A stretch of DNA of 64,000 bases from Diplodia intermedia (taxonomy: Eukaryota > Ascomycota > Dothideomycetes > Botryosphaeriales > Botryosphaeriaceae). The DNA lies in contig JAKEKT010000019.1 of assembly GCA_021495925.1 (NCBI GenBank), positions 248,001-312,000 of the forward strand, written 5' to 3'. Below, piece by piece: positions 22,276-33,250 of the stretch; position 1 is the first letter of the stretch; every line of letters starts with the position of its first letter. Made by a program: the position numbers and the translations under genes. A model generated the notes under the pieces. That model searched no databases, was not told where the DNA came from, and worked only from the letters and a program-made list of their open reading frames with translations.

Positions 22276-23499
22276 TCATAGGCGCTTGCCCGGTACGAGG
22301 ATGAACAACAGGCATAGGGCGGCGTCGGCGAGGATGATGATGAGGAGAACCATGATAGCGCGTTTCATGAGGAGCTTCTTGACGAATGGCTCACGAATCA
22401 TGCCGAAACTGCCGAATGTCGTCTCACTGCGGCGAGCGAATACGAGCAGGGGGTCGAGCATGTACTGGTGTGATGCGAGCATGTAGACGCCAACGGTGAA
22501 GGGGAGGATGAGCTGGTGTTGGAACTATGTGTCAGTCTTGTGAGTACTCAGATCACAGATAGAAAAGGCTTACCCAGCATCGGTTGCTTCTCGAGTGATT
22601 CAAGAAGATGAGCGTGAAAGCGGCCCAGAATCCACCAAACATAGCCAGCAGACCGATGATCATGCGAACCATCATGCTCGGAGGCACCAGGTTGCCGAAG
22701 GCCTTACAGCGCAGGAAGCCAGGGAAAGCATCACGCTCCATGGCCTGGTAGACGTAGTCCTTGGCAGTGTCGAAAACTTCGGGATCGTCACGAGCTTCGA
22801 CCTCAATGTCATGGGTAATTCTGTCCAGAATGCTCTGCGGCAGAATGATCTCGCGCTCGGAGCCGGGAAGGAGGTAGGTGTACAAGATCTTCTCGGCAGA
22901 GGCGCGAATGTCGTTCCGGGTGACGGTGTGCTGGTCGGGAGTAGATTGCTGATTGCCCGACGAGTCTTGCATGGGAGATCCGCTAGCCTGCGAACCTGCC
23001 ATGAAGCTCGGGCGCGGTGGATCGGTGTTGGAGCGCGCGGAATCGGTGGTACCGACACTGTTGTGGGGCGAATGGTGCCTGGCAACGTCTTCCTCGCGCA
23101 GGAAGGCCGAAAGACGCTGCTCGGGCGTAGTCTTCTCGTTGGATGGCCCGGCTTCGGTGACATTGTCCAGGATGGCGGAAGATCTCTTGCTGCCGGACTT
23201 CTCGAGCTCGGGGGTGCCGAATAGGTTGGTGCGACGCAGTTCGCGAACGTAGTGACGGCACAGGGCCATGTGTTGCGAAACATCGAGCCTGGGCACTCAA
23301 TTAGCAGCAGCGCCAGGCCAGCGAGCAGCGCAGCCTACCAGAAATCCAGGTAATCGACGGAGCGCTGCTGGTCGCGCATGTAAATGTAGAAGAAGAACAG
23401 GTCGACGGGGGCAGAGGTCCTGCGGCTCAGCACCTCATAGAGGGTTGGCAGGCGGTCGCGGTAGACCTCGGGGCCTGGCGAGCTCGAGGGCGTCGTCAT
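22276..23499 (-). CDS. RAX1: RAX1-like polarity protein (RGS domain, three membrane helices)
   Basis: Three exons, complement(22276-22524, 22574-23288, 23339-23499), give 374 residues; all splice phases agree. The N-terminal half has the RGS-like fold: LPTLYEVLSRRTSAPVDLF, YLDFWLDVSQHMALCRHYV, and, after a Ser-rich insert, KILYTYLLPGSEREIILPQS and VFDTAKDYVYQAMERDAFPG. Three hydrophobic helices follow (MMVRMIIGLLAMFGGFW, LILPFTVGVYMLASH, KRAIMVLLIIILADAALCLL). This arrangement and length match yeast Rax1, which with Rax2 marks division sites for bipolar budding; in filamentous fungi it contributes to polarity and hyphal growth. The likely location is the plasma membrane or endomembranes. Because RGS domains usually act on G-alpha proteins, a role in G signalling is possible but less likely for this subgroup. 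Confidence 0.88.
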
Positions 23500-26400
23500 G
23501 GCGGCGGATCTCTATTTGTTGTCGCGTCACGGCGGCGCCAAGACCAGACGGTGCTCGTCAGGCTGCGCGGCGCGAGAGCTGGCAGGTTCAAAGACGGGCG
23601 GTGGAGAAGGGAGGTGGGTGTTGAGCGTGTCGGGCGGAGCAGGTGTGCCGGCGGCAGGCAGTGTGCAGGTGAGACGGGTCGCGACGACGGCCTGTTGGAA
23701 ATGAGGAGGTGAAAGCACGGAACGAGCGACGGTCGGAGCGAACGGAGGGTGGGCCTGGCCACGAGGGGAGGCCGCAAAACGGATCGCTGGGCAACGACAG
23801 GGCCGGGAGGGCGATTGCGAGCTGCGGCGACGAAGAGAAGTTGGGTGTTGCTGAAGGACGGAAGTTCGCAGCCGCGAGCGACGGTCGTGTTCGGTGGGCG
23901 CGCGCAACGGGTGGCCCGCCAAGCCGACTCATCTCGCGACCGCTAGGTTCGGCCAGCGAATGACAGGCGTCCGGCCGGGCCCCTAGCCTCCCTGCGTGCG
24001 CCAGCCCCAACACCTTGCTTCATCTCGTCGCCTTCCACTGCCTCTGATGACGCGCCGCCAGCCCGAAGGCCCCTGCCCACTCGCTTGCCTTCCCGACCCG
24101 ACCCCAGGGCTGCACCGCTGCACCCCACGATAGCCTCACTGCCTTGACCAGCTTGATTGCCTTTTTCCAACTTATCCGCGACGCTACATGGACTTCGGCG
24201 CGATCCCATTGCCTGAGGCCACCCCGCATGATCGGCGCTGCGCATATTTCGTCGTCCTTCCACCATCACGTCCCGTGGCTCGCAGCCGCATGGCTTTCGC
24301 TACTTCTGCGTCGCTCAGGACTGTCCCGGCGCGCTAGGATCTGTGTGCTCCGTGGTCACGTGCGACGCTGGTTACATGCGGGAACAGCAACTCGCCTGAC
24401 ACCGTTGGTCAACTGGGAGTCGTGGACCCGATGGAGCTAGAGCCAGGGCTCCACGTGAAGAGTGCCACACCTTGAAACGACTTCCACGCCCCGAGACATG
24501 AGGATGGATGAGCCGGGCTGTAGTGTTCTCGGCCATCTGCTTCTTGTTAGGCAAGTAGCCAAGTATGGCTGAACCATGGCGCTTGGCAATCTCCCCTGGC
24601 ATACTTCGCCGTGTGTAATCGGTTCTCCCGGCTGAGACACCCGGTTTTCGCGGATGCTTCGTCCGTCCGTCATGGCAAACACACATGAATCCTGAATGTT
24701 CGTCATTGTTGCGACAGAAAGTGGTCATAGCCATGCCTTCAGTATGCGATTCTCGAATGCGGTGTAGAGCTACATCCAATGACAGATCGATCGTGTGCTT
24801 TCCTCGCGGAACGGACTCCTGTAGACGTTTGATGTTGCTGCACCGCCCTCTCCACGATCGAAGAATCCACTCCACTAGCCAATCGAACAGGACACGGACT
24901 GGAGACCCGCCGGGATCGTGCTCTTCAAGATGGTGATTGGGCAACCGCTGTGCGAGAGACCTGAAGGAGACTGTCAGCGGTACGACCTTTTGATGATCAT
25001 GGAGCCTTCCATCTGCCGTTCCGGCTCCCTTTTGGGAATGAGCTGTACGGAGTCGTTTCCGACTCCCAGCCTTGACATGTCAGACTCTTTTCCACTTTAC
25101 TCCTCCTTGCTGTGTTCCTCCAATAGACTGGTGAGTCTAAGCGAAGATACCTATGTCAAGAGTCAGGATCCGACGTATCCTCGTCCCGTCAGCCAGCAGA
25201 CGAGTCTCTTGGCAGAAGTCCATCTAAGTGACTCACAGGTTGTGACGGGAACCCTTTGGCAAGTGAAAAACTGCGCTACCGCAAGTCCCATCACCTCATG
25301 TCTGGCTTTCAGCCGGCCAGCCCGGGACTCGGCGTAGACGTCAAGCCAATTCCGTTGGCCCTGCAATGGCTTGCGAGCCAGCCATCACCTAAATGGTGCG
25401 TTGGACTCAGCGGATGTACAGGACGGCAGCCGCTATGATTGTCAGCCTCGGAGGAATGGCCTGCTCCCCGATATTGAACATTGGCATCCCTGTATCTGGA
25501 GCCTCACACCGCAGCTACCCCTGGCTTCAGTGTCTCAGATGGCGCCTCTTGGTCATCTGCGTACTTCTTATACATTATCGGCTCCTTGCGTAGTACTCTA
25601 GCCAGTGTTCCGACGAAGGGTGTTTTTAATCTCGCCGAGAATTCATAAATGCCGAAAATGGACGTGGTTATTAGCGGACCAAATGAGGTTAGAGAGCCAT
25701 CACAAGGTTTCTATAGGGTTTCGTTCAATAGATATGCCGGCTACGGCAACTATGCGACGCTCTGAGCCTCTTCCTCGCCTAAGTTGCCACCCCTCAGCGG
25801 CCCCTTTTTCGTCGGTCACATTCTCCGCGCCAATAATGAAAGAGGTGTGTTCGTCGTGGTGAGAACTACTACGTTCCGAGCATTAGCCCGGACCTTTTAC
25901 TATCATGCAGTACACGTAAGTTCTCCGCAACCGGGACGGCAAATCGCCCCAGGCCCAATCACGAGAGTCCTGCGGCGCGGAGGCGGCCTTCCGCTCCGCC
26001 CACGATCCTCACGGCGCGAGAGCCCGCCTCCGCCGCCGCGACGGCAAAGTCACGCAACCCGGTCTCCCTCAACCATCCCAGCGTGCCAGCTCGATTAACC
26101 TTCTGCGTTTCCGCCGCGGGGAATTGCGCGCAGGGATGACATTGCAGGCCTCCGAAAAGGTGAGGCCACAAACTCCAACTTCAATCGTAGCATGGAGGCG
26201 GACTTTGCGTCCGAAGCCTGTGGCGTTGAGCGTCTCGGCCCCTCTCCGACATAAGCATTCCAAGCATCGGAGAAGAGTGGTTCCAAGCGGGAAGCTACAT
26301 CTATCGCGCCTTCCGCCCCGACCGTACACCTCCCCGTGCCTGTCCCACGTGAGGAGGCCAGGTGGTGATTTCGACCCCATTCACGCGATCCCGGCAGACC

Positions 26401-29400
26401 ATGGTCAAAGAATCTTCTTCTCAAGCTTTGCAACCCATGGGTGTTGTTTGTCCCGGCATACGGAACATCGAGGCCGATTCAATAACAAATTCTCTCGATA
26501 CCTAACTCAACGATTCGACATTAACGCTGTTAGTCCTTGTAGGCGAAGATGTGGCCACGAGGTGATAGCCGTGGCATAGAGGGAGGGCTTTATTATTATT
26601 CCTTGTGGGCTTATCAGCCACCCAAGAAGCCCCTCAGACCGTTTGTGAGGGTTTCATTCCCTCTTGATCACCCCCACGTGAGCTGCAGGCATGCGAAGCC
26701 AACAAGCGGTAGATCGTTAGATATTTGTCACAGGCAAGAAACAATGTCGAAGGCAGTAAGAGCATTATATCCCCCGTAATTTTTCTCCATGAAGAGACTC
26801 TCTTCCCTCCTACTGAGTCCAGATGCTCGAGGTGTGGGTCGTTTATGCCGCATTGCTGCTTTCGCGGAACCACGATCATATCTGTCATCTGCAAATGATA
26901 ATAGCACGGGAAAAACACTAGAGAAATGGTATAAAACAAAGGGAGGCAGAGGTATAAGAGTACTCGCCAGCAATGAAGTCGCCTTGTTCGGAAGTCACCA
27001 CATGGGGAGTCCTGCATGGCGGCCTGGCGCAGCGGGTAAGGCCAAGTCTTACGAAGGGGTGCGCCACTTTTTCCGGCCCAAAGCCGAACCATTGAAGCCG
27101 CCTTTTGCGGACGCGCAGAGGGTTTTCGGCCATCCGACACCATTTCCTCCATCACATGAATCCGAAAAAACATGTGGAGATCCCAAAGGAGGTTGTCGAG
27201 CAAGGTGCGGGACTCTCTGCCCGCCCAGGCTGGGAGTACCCCGGGGGGCGGCCAGGGAGGGGGACCATCGGGAACCTCTCCGACAATTGCTTCCCCATCG
27301 ACGCATCGAGTTTGCAAAATCTCGATGCAGACTGGCCAGATGAGGATGAGGGCGCCTCGCCACGACCGACGCACGGAGACCCAGCCGGCCATGTTCGAAC
27401 GTCTACGGCGCTGAGTCCCGTCGCCGTCTGCGCCTATCAGACCGGCGGCGGCTCGCCCATGGCGCCCATCGGATCGAGATTGCCTTGCACAGCGCAGGTC
27501 TCACACAGCAGACGCGTAGAACGGAGAGGGTCCGCGACTCGGTTATTGGAAGGGGGGAGTTGTGGCGGATGGAACGGCAGCACCCGCTAGGCCAAAGGGC
27601 CAGAGGGCTGGCCGGATGCGCATGCGCGCCCTGTCAGATCGTGGCGTCTTAACCGCTTTCTGATGTCATCGGATTCATTTCACCAGCCGCTTCTTCTATG
27701 CGCATGCATGTCTTCGCGCGGTCGAGACCGTGCCCATGCCTTTCTCCGTCTCGCATTGTGTCCCGCCGTCTTAGTTGCTGATTGGTCTCGTGGCCATCCC
27801 ACTTGGCGAAGCGAGTGCCGTAAGAGCAACACGGCTTTGTTTTTTGTTCATTGAGACGTTTCAAAAGCAACGCCGTCCGCTCTTCTGGCCGATTCGACCG
27901 GGCTTTGCGGTGCGTGATGCCGGTGCTGCGGGGTCCCGATTCCTGCTCCATCGGCAGATGGCGGGCATTTGTTCAGTAGGCAATGCGAATGAGGTCATTC
28001 GCGCTGCGCAGCTGGCGACGTTTGCCCTGCAGAAGGCCGATGGACCGCCCTGTTTCGCTGCCCGTACACAGATGGCTGCAGGCCAAGGAGTAGAGTGCAT
28101 CGTGCTTCTTCAGCGCACCCAAAGCGTAGCTGGACTTCATGGGATGCGAAGGATCACCGCACTGCCTGCCGTCTCTCAGCGAGGCTTCTTTTGGCTTAAG
28201 CGCTAAGCGCCTACCACTCTTTTCCCCATGGCAAAGTGGAGCCACCCCTCAGCCGGAAGCCCATACTGCAAAGTCAAATCCCACAATAACGCTTTGCTTT
28301 TGACCTGCAGTCCTTCGGAGCTGTGCCGCCATGGTGAAGCGATAGCACCCTATGCTCCGCTCTCTAAGCTGGGTGTACTATCTAACAAAGAGCAGTCCGG
28401 TCTACAGGAGTCAGTCAAGTCTCTCGTTGCAATCCCACCTCCCAACGGTTATATCATCCTGAAGGAGTAGGCGGCGTATTCCCCCGGACTTTAGGTATGC
28501 TTCCATTATCCGTATGCGGTCAAGCCTGGAGCGGACAAAAATGGCGGCCAGTAAGAACTCCGCCACTCTCCTACTACTGCGTCCCGTCATCATGCGTGTG
28601 TGAGGCATATCTGGTAACTCCCCGCCCGGCACATCTAACAAGCGCCTCATAAAATCAAGCTTTCCACCAGGTGCGCAAGCGGCATGCAGCCAACACTCCC
28701 AGTCTTCCCACCTCCCCACCACCACCACCACCACCACCCCCCACCTCCACCGTAACCCCACCGTCCACGAGGCTGCCCCCTCCCCTCAAAATCCCCCAAA
28801 ATACGAACAACTTCCAACGCAGCGGCCTCATTTCTCACCGCGGCGCCGCGCTCGGCCACCCAATCACCACCGGTCAAACCCACGGGAACTAAATCGATAT
28901 ACGCCGCCATTAGTTCGGCCAAGAAGAGACCATGGCCCGGAAACAAAGCAATGGAAATGAGGATTTCGAGATGTACGGCCGAAGCGAGGGTAGCGGTCCG
29001 GGGTGGCTTCGGCGTGGGGCGGTAAGTGGTCGGCGGTACTCCCTGAAGCTCCCTGCTAATAAGTACCGGTAGGGTTCCTGTTGTATAAGGACGTGGTGGG
29101 AGTTGGGCTCGAACATTGCTCTCCTCTTCGCGCCATCCCGCCGGCAATCTTATATCTCTCATGAGCAGAGGTAGGTGTAGCGCTTTCCTGCGGACGTTCT
29201 GGGATGGAACGGGAAAACGGTCCTTCTATGTGGCCGGTTCGGTCCTATGTACGATCCTCCGTCTTTGGCGACAATGCGGGGAATGGCCGTCAGACAACGA
29301 TGACGGGTGGACGGGAATGGAAGGTGGCGCGATGCTGAGAAGCCGAAGCCGGAGGAAATCAATGAGACTCCTAGTGGGTGTAGATGGCATTCATATAGTA

Positions 29401-29557
29401 CATTTTCCAATTGGCGGCAACCTCTTACACGTGCAAATCTTCTTTTCTCCTCGTTTCTGGACAGCAAGCGCACACTTCCACTGCCCTGCGAACCGCCTCC
29501 TTTTTTTTTTTTTTTAGTCAAACCCAAGCCCTTTCAGTCGAATTCACCACGCATGAT
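23500..29557. other. 6 kb gene-empty stretch
   Basis: By far the longest interval without a recognisable gene in the window. The first 600 bases are the GC-rich promoter side of RAX1. Beyond about 24.3 kb the composition is balanced, and open frames occur on both strands without family resemblance, consistent splice structure or third-position bias. A CCA microsatellite lies at 28715-28737 and a 17-base T run near 29500. No terminal repeats, transposase motif or tRNA was seen. It could hold noncoding transcripts, decayed repeats or very divergent genes. Confidence 0.5.
28715..28737 (+). repeat. CCA trinucleotide microsatellite
   Basis: About seven CCA units embedded in a C-rich tract. On the other strand it reads as TGG repeats and creates a spurious poly-Trp run in an open frame. 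Confidence 0.8.
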
Positions 29558-31222
29558 TTACAAGTATCTGTCCATCAAGCCCTCAAAGTATTCCCTCACG
29601 GTTCTCGGCTCAAGCTCCACTCCCTTTCCTTTCGACAGGGTGGGAAAGTCCTTCCCCTCGATGGCGGGGTGGACTTGATGCAGCACACCCTCAGCCTCCA
29701 AGACGTTTGGCTGGTTCCACACCTGCATCTGCACCTTGCCCTCCTTCATTTCCTTGGAGCCGACGACGAGGATGTAGTTGTAGCCACGGAAGCGCGCCTC
29801 GCGCAGCTTTTTGCTAATCGTGCGCTCTGTCGTGTCCACGTCGACCTGGACGGGCGGTCGGCCCAGCGGCGCGGGCCGCATCGTCGCATTCGCCGGCTTG
29901 TTCTTCGGCGACATGCCACTTTCCAGTTCATCGTTCCGCTGCTGCTGTTCCTGGTCCTGCGGGAAGCCGGCGAGGTCTCGCGCCAGCCGTTGCACGTGAG
30001 CGACCAGCTCCGGGTCCTGTGACACGCTAAGGATGATGGCGGGCCGCGGCGCGAGCCAGAACGGGTACTTGCCGTCGTAGTGCTCGATCAGGAGCGCGAG
30101 GAAGCGCTCGAGCGAGCCGAGGATGGCGCGATGGATAATGACCGGCCTGACGCGGCCCGTCCGGTTGAGCAGCTCCGGGGCCGTATCAGCGGTTACCGAA
30201 CCCGTGCGTTCGAGCTCCGGCGCGGGTGCGGTGTAGAACAAGTCGAAGCGCTGCGGCAGCTGAAAGTCCAGCTGGATGGTGGCCGTCTGGTGCTCCTTGC
30301 CATCGCTGTCGCGCAAGACGATGTCAATCTTGGGCCCGTAGAAGGCGCCGTCGCCCGCGTTGATTGCCCACTCGCGCCCGCTGTCCTCCAGTGCCGCCTT
30401 CAGCTGGCTCTCGGCGCGGTTCCACGCCTCCGCCGTGCCGATAAAGTGGTCCTCCGGCCTCGTCGAGAGCATCAGCTTGTACGGACCGAGACCGAAGGTG
30501 TCGTAGACCATGCCAACGAAGTCCAGGGTGCGCTTGATTTCTTCTTGGATCTGCGACGGGCGGCAGAAAATGTGGCCGTCGTCTTGGTGGAAGCGGCGCA
30601 CGCGCGTGAGCCCGCTCAGGGCGCCCGAGACCTCGTTGCGGTGCAGCGCGCTGAAGTCGGCGTAGCGGATGGGCAGGTTGCGGTAATTGCGCTTCTCGCT
30701 GGCGAACAGCAGGCAGTGGCCCGGGCAGTTCATGGGCTTCAGCCCGAACTCCTCGTCCTCACCAGCCTCAGCCGCTTCTTTCTTGCCGGTTGCGCCGCGG
30801 CCTTGCACGGAGAACATGTCATCGGCATAGTTCTCCCAGTGGCCGGACTCCTGCCACAGCGACTTCTTGTATATGGTGGGAGTGATGACCTCGCGGAGGC
30901 CGAAGAGCGGGTATTGGGCGCGCAGAAAATTGGCAAGCTTGTTAAGCATGGCAACGCCATTGGGGAGGAAGAGCGGCGAGCCGGGTGAGTACCGCGAAGT
31001 GGTAAACAGGTCCTGTTGGGTGCCTAGTTCACGGTGGTCGGCTGGCGGCTTTGGCGGATCATCGGTCGTCGGGTTTAATGGCGGCGCGGGCGGCGCGGGC
31101 GGCGGAGCTGAGCAGGAACACGCGCGGGTCCATGGCGCCGGGCGAGGAGTCCATTGAGAGCGCGGGGCCCTGGCGTAGCGAGCGATGTGCGAGAGGCAGA
31201 GCGGCGGTCGTCGAGCGGACAT
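29558..31222 (-). CDS. MST1: threonyl-tRNA synthetase, mitochondrial
   Basis: A single-exon gene of 554 residues. It charges mitochondrial tRNA-Thr. The first 60 residues are rich in Arg, Ser, Pro and Ala with almost no acidic residues, as expected for a mitochondrial import signal. The class II catalytic core follows: GSPLFLPNGVAMLNKL, FGLREVITPTIYKKSLW (motif 1 region), MNCPGHCLLF with the zinc-binding Cys (166), RVRRFHQDDGHIF (motif 2), GAFYGPKIDI, and GSLERFLALLIEH (motif 3). The C-terminal 140 residues are the anticodon-binding domain with a short low-complexity insert (EQQQRNDELES). The TGS and editing domains of the cytosolic enzyme are absent, which is the normal layout of fungal Mst1. 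It diverges from 31586 across 363 bases. Confidence 0.95.
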   Translation of the reverse strand: MSARRPPLCLSHIARYARAPRSQWTPRPAPWTRACSCSAPPPAPPAPPLNPTTDDPPKPPADHRELGTQQDLFTTSRYSPGSPLFLPNGVAMLNKLANFLRAQYPLFGLREVITPTIYKKSLWQESGHWENYADDMFSVQGRGATGKKEAAEAGEDEEFGLKPMNCPGHCLLFASEKRNYRNLPIRYADFSALHRNEVSGALSGLTRVRRFHQDDGHIFCRPSQIQEEIKRTLDFVGMVYDTFGLGPYKLMLSTRPEDHFIGTAEAWNRAESQLKAALEDSGREWAINAGDGAFYGPKIDIVLRDSDGKEHQTATIQLDFQLPQRFDLFYTAPAPELERTGSVTADTAPELLNRTGRVRPVIIHRAILGSLERFLALLIEHYDGKYPFWLAPRPAIILSVSQDPELVAHVQRLARDLAGFPQDQEQQQRNDELESGMSPKNKPANATMRPAPLGRPPVQVDVDTTERTISKKLREARFRGYNYILVVGSKEMKEGKVQMQVWNQPNVLEAEGVLHQVHPAIEGKDFPTLSKGKGVELEPRTVREYFEGLMDRYL

Positions 31223-31585
31223 CGGGGCGGAGTGCTGGAGAAAAGCTGTGGTGGGACGGGAGTCAGTGCAGGGAGCTGCGGCTTAGCGCGCGGCGCGTGA
31301 CGTGAGGCTGCCACGACATTGACGCGAAGCGGGCAGACGTATGTGTTACCAACCTGCCTCATCCCTCTCGCCATGACATCTCTCGCGCGCAACTGGCTGA
31401 TCTTGCTGCTCGCATCTGAACGTACTCGTGCACTTATCCGCGTGCGCTGATCGCCGTCTCGACGCCGCCCACCAGCCTTCGCTCTGCGCGTTTGCCCCTC
31501 TGTCCGCCGGTCGCGTCACACCCCAGGTTGTTTGCCACCCGCGCGCCAACTCCGCCTCCCGCACCTGAGCAGATCCCGCCGTGTC
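31223..31585. other. short divergent promoter
   Basis: 363 bases shared by the mitochondrial ThrRS gene (-) and the unknown gene at 31586 (+). It is GC-rich and TATA-less, which fits two constitutively expressed genes. Confidence 0.5.
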
Positions 31586-33250
31586 ATGAGCCGGGGGAAA
31601 GGTCGTGCCCGAACCAGGGAACTCAGCGAGTCATGGGCCTCGTTGTCGTATGGTGAAGACGCAGACCTAGGACAGTCTTCAGGCCCGGACAGCGACGCTG
31701 ACGCACCCACCCGCAAACACATCCCACCGCCACAGCCCTCTGCGAAGCCACGGTCCGCCACCCCCTCTACACCTGCATCCCGCAAGTCCCTAAAACGCCC
31801 TGCTCCACCCTCTGCCGAACTCGAGTTCGTCATGCCGTCCTCGCCCGACGGCTCGTTTGCTGGCTCTCCGCTGCACAGCTCGCGCCGCCCTTCACGACGC
31901 CTCTCTCAGTCCGTTCCCGAGGAAGATGAATCCGCAGAGCTGAGACAGAGAAAGCGGCGGTCTCGACCGATGCAACGGGTGCCGCCCCCAGAGGACAAAA
32001 ATGAGGCCTCGACACCTCTTGCCTTCCTTTGGGTCAATGTGCTTGGCCCAACCGCCAGCTATCTGCTGTCGGTCCTAGGCTTTACCTTGAGTGTCTTGAA
32101 ACCCTTGTTCTCCATCGCCCTTGCTGTCGTCTTTGTCACGGCTTTCCTGTCTTTTGCCCGATATTGGGTTACGACCAGTGTTTCTACTGCGCTTACCCCG
32201 GTATGCGCCATCCCCGGCGTGTCTCTCCTCAACCTTCCTTTCTGCAACTACCCGCAGAGAGCCGACCCCGCCTCCTCCGCTTCGGTCGAGTTCGATGAGC
32301 TGGTCAAGGCTCAGCAAGCATTTGAAGAGATCATATCAGATGCGTCCAGATACGACGGGCTGCCAGCCGACATGAAGCGGGGCGAAACTGCTATCCGAGA
32401 CTTGAGGTCGGTCGTGCGGTACTCCAGGCTCCCCTCGAAGAGCGAGCTGGACATGGAGTTCCACAACTTCATCGAGAAGGCGGGAACAGCTTCCTGGGAC
32501 CTTACCCGCTTCAACTCGCGCATCGGATCGGCTGTGGATAGGATGCTCAGTACGAACAAGTGGACTCTGCGTGTCATCGACGACATCAAGGATGCCGAGG
32601 ATGGACGTGGCTCTGTTGATCGTTTTTTCTGGGACCAGCTGCTGTGGGTGCTCTCGCCGCATCGAAGTCCGCGCGAGAGGCTCGTCAGTCAATATCTGTC
32701 GCACACGCAGAAGGTTGAAGATGAGATCACGTCGCTCATCAATCAAGCGGACGCCTTGCTCGGCATTCTGGACAGTCTTGAAGGCCATCTTGGCGCCATA
32801 CATGAAATCTCCGTCCGCGACGACGTCAGTCTCCAAGGCAAGCGCGAAGAATTGTTTCTCGATCTATGGACGAAGCTGGGCGGCAACCGGTCCAATGTCA
32901 AGAAGCTTGACCAACAGATCCAGCTACTCAAGAACGTCAACTTGTACCGCCGCACAGCCGTCAGCCACGTCAGCTCCACCATGATCAAGCTCCGGGCCAT
33001 CGCCGTCAGCCTGGAGGACATGCGGGAGCGCGCTGCTGTTCCTGATCTCGTGGGTGTTGACGGCGATGTGCCCATCGTTCTCCACATCGAGAACATTCAG
33101 CGTGGCTTGGACAGACTAGAGGCTCAACGTTTGGAGCACCAAAGATCCGTGGATGAGAGGCATCGAAGAATATTGGATGCTGCGGAGGCCGGGGATGCTA
33201 GCTCTGGGGTCCCTGAGAACCGCATGATTGACGCGGAGAAAGTGCGCTAA
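31586..33250 (+). CDS. conserved-type membrane and coiled-coil protein of unknown function
   Basis: One uninterrupted exon of 554 residues; I do not recognise the family. The first ATG in frame (MSRGKGRARTRELSE) was chosen because only non-ATG codons precede it. Residues 1-145 are disordered, Ser/Pro-rich and basic (RQRKRRSRPMQR) and could hold a nuclear signal. Residues 150-215 contain two or three hydrophobic helices (LAFLWVNVLGPTASYLLSVL, LFSIALAVVFVTAFLSFARY). The remaining 330 residues are helical and charged with coiled-coil character, and contain no Cys-rich or enzyme motif. The layout, a basic disordered head, membrane hairpin and long helical tail, resembles nuclear-envelope or ER-membrane scaffold proteins; this is inference only. 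Coding composition is strong, so the gene is real. Confidence 0.8.
   Translation: MSRGKGRARTRELSESWASLSYGEDADLGQSSGPDSDADAPTRKHIPPPQPSAKPRSATPSTPASRKSLKRPAPPSAELEFVMPSSPDGSFAGSPLHSSRRPSRRLSQSVPEEDESAELRQRKRRSRPMQRVPPPEDKNEASTPLAFLWVNVLGPTASYLLSVLGFTLSVLKPLFSIALAVVFVTAFLSFARYWVTTSVSTALTPVCAIPGVSLLNLPFCNYPQRADPASSASVEFDELVKAQQAFEEIISDASRYDGLPADMKRGETAIRDLRSVVRYSRLPSKSELDMEFHNFIEKAGTASWDLTRFNSRIGSAVDRMLSTNKWTLRVIDDIKDAEDGRGSVDRFFWDQLLWVLSPHRSPRERLVSQYLSHTQKVEDEITSLINQADALLGILDSLEGHLGAIHEISVRDDVSLQGKREELFLDLWTKLGGNRSNVKKLDQQIQLLKNVNLYRRTAVSHVSSTMIKLRAIAVSLEDMRERAAVPDLVGVDGDVPIVLHIENIQRGLDRLEAQRLEHQRSVDERHRRILDAAEAGDASSGVPENRMIDAEKVR

Noticed and set aside
24372..24944. 190-codon minus-strand open frame
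   Set aside because: No recognised domain or splice partner; composition does not differ from its non-coding surroundings.
26634..27392. 252-codon ATG-initiated open frame on the minus strand in the 6 kb gap
   Set aside because: No family resemblance, no consistent third-position preference, and another long frame overlaps it on the opposite strand.
28647..29162. 171-codon minus-strand open frame with a hydrophobic stretch
   Set aside because: It runs through a CCA microsatellite that yields seven consecutive Trp residues, a sign of non-coding sequence.
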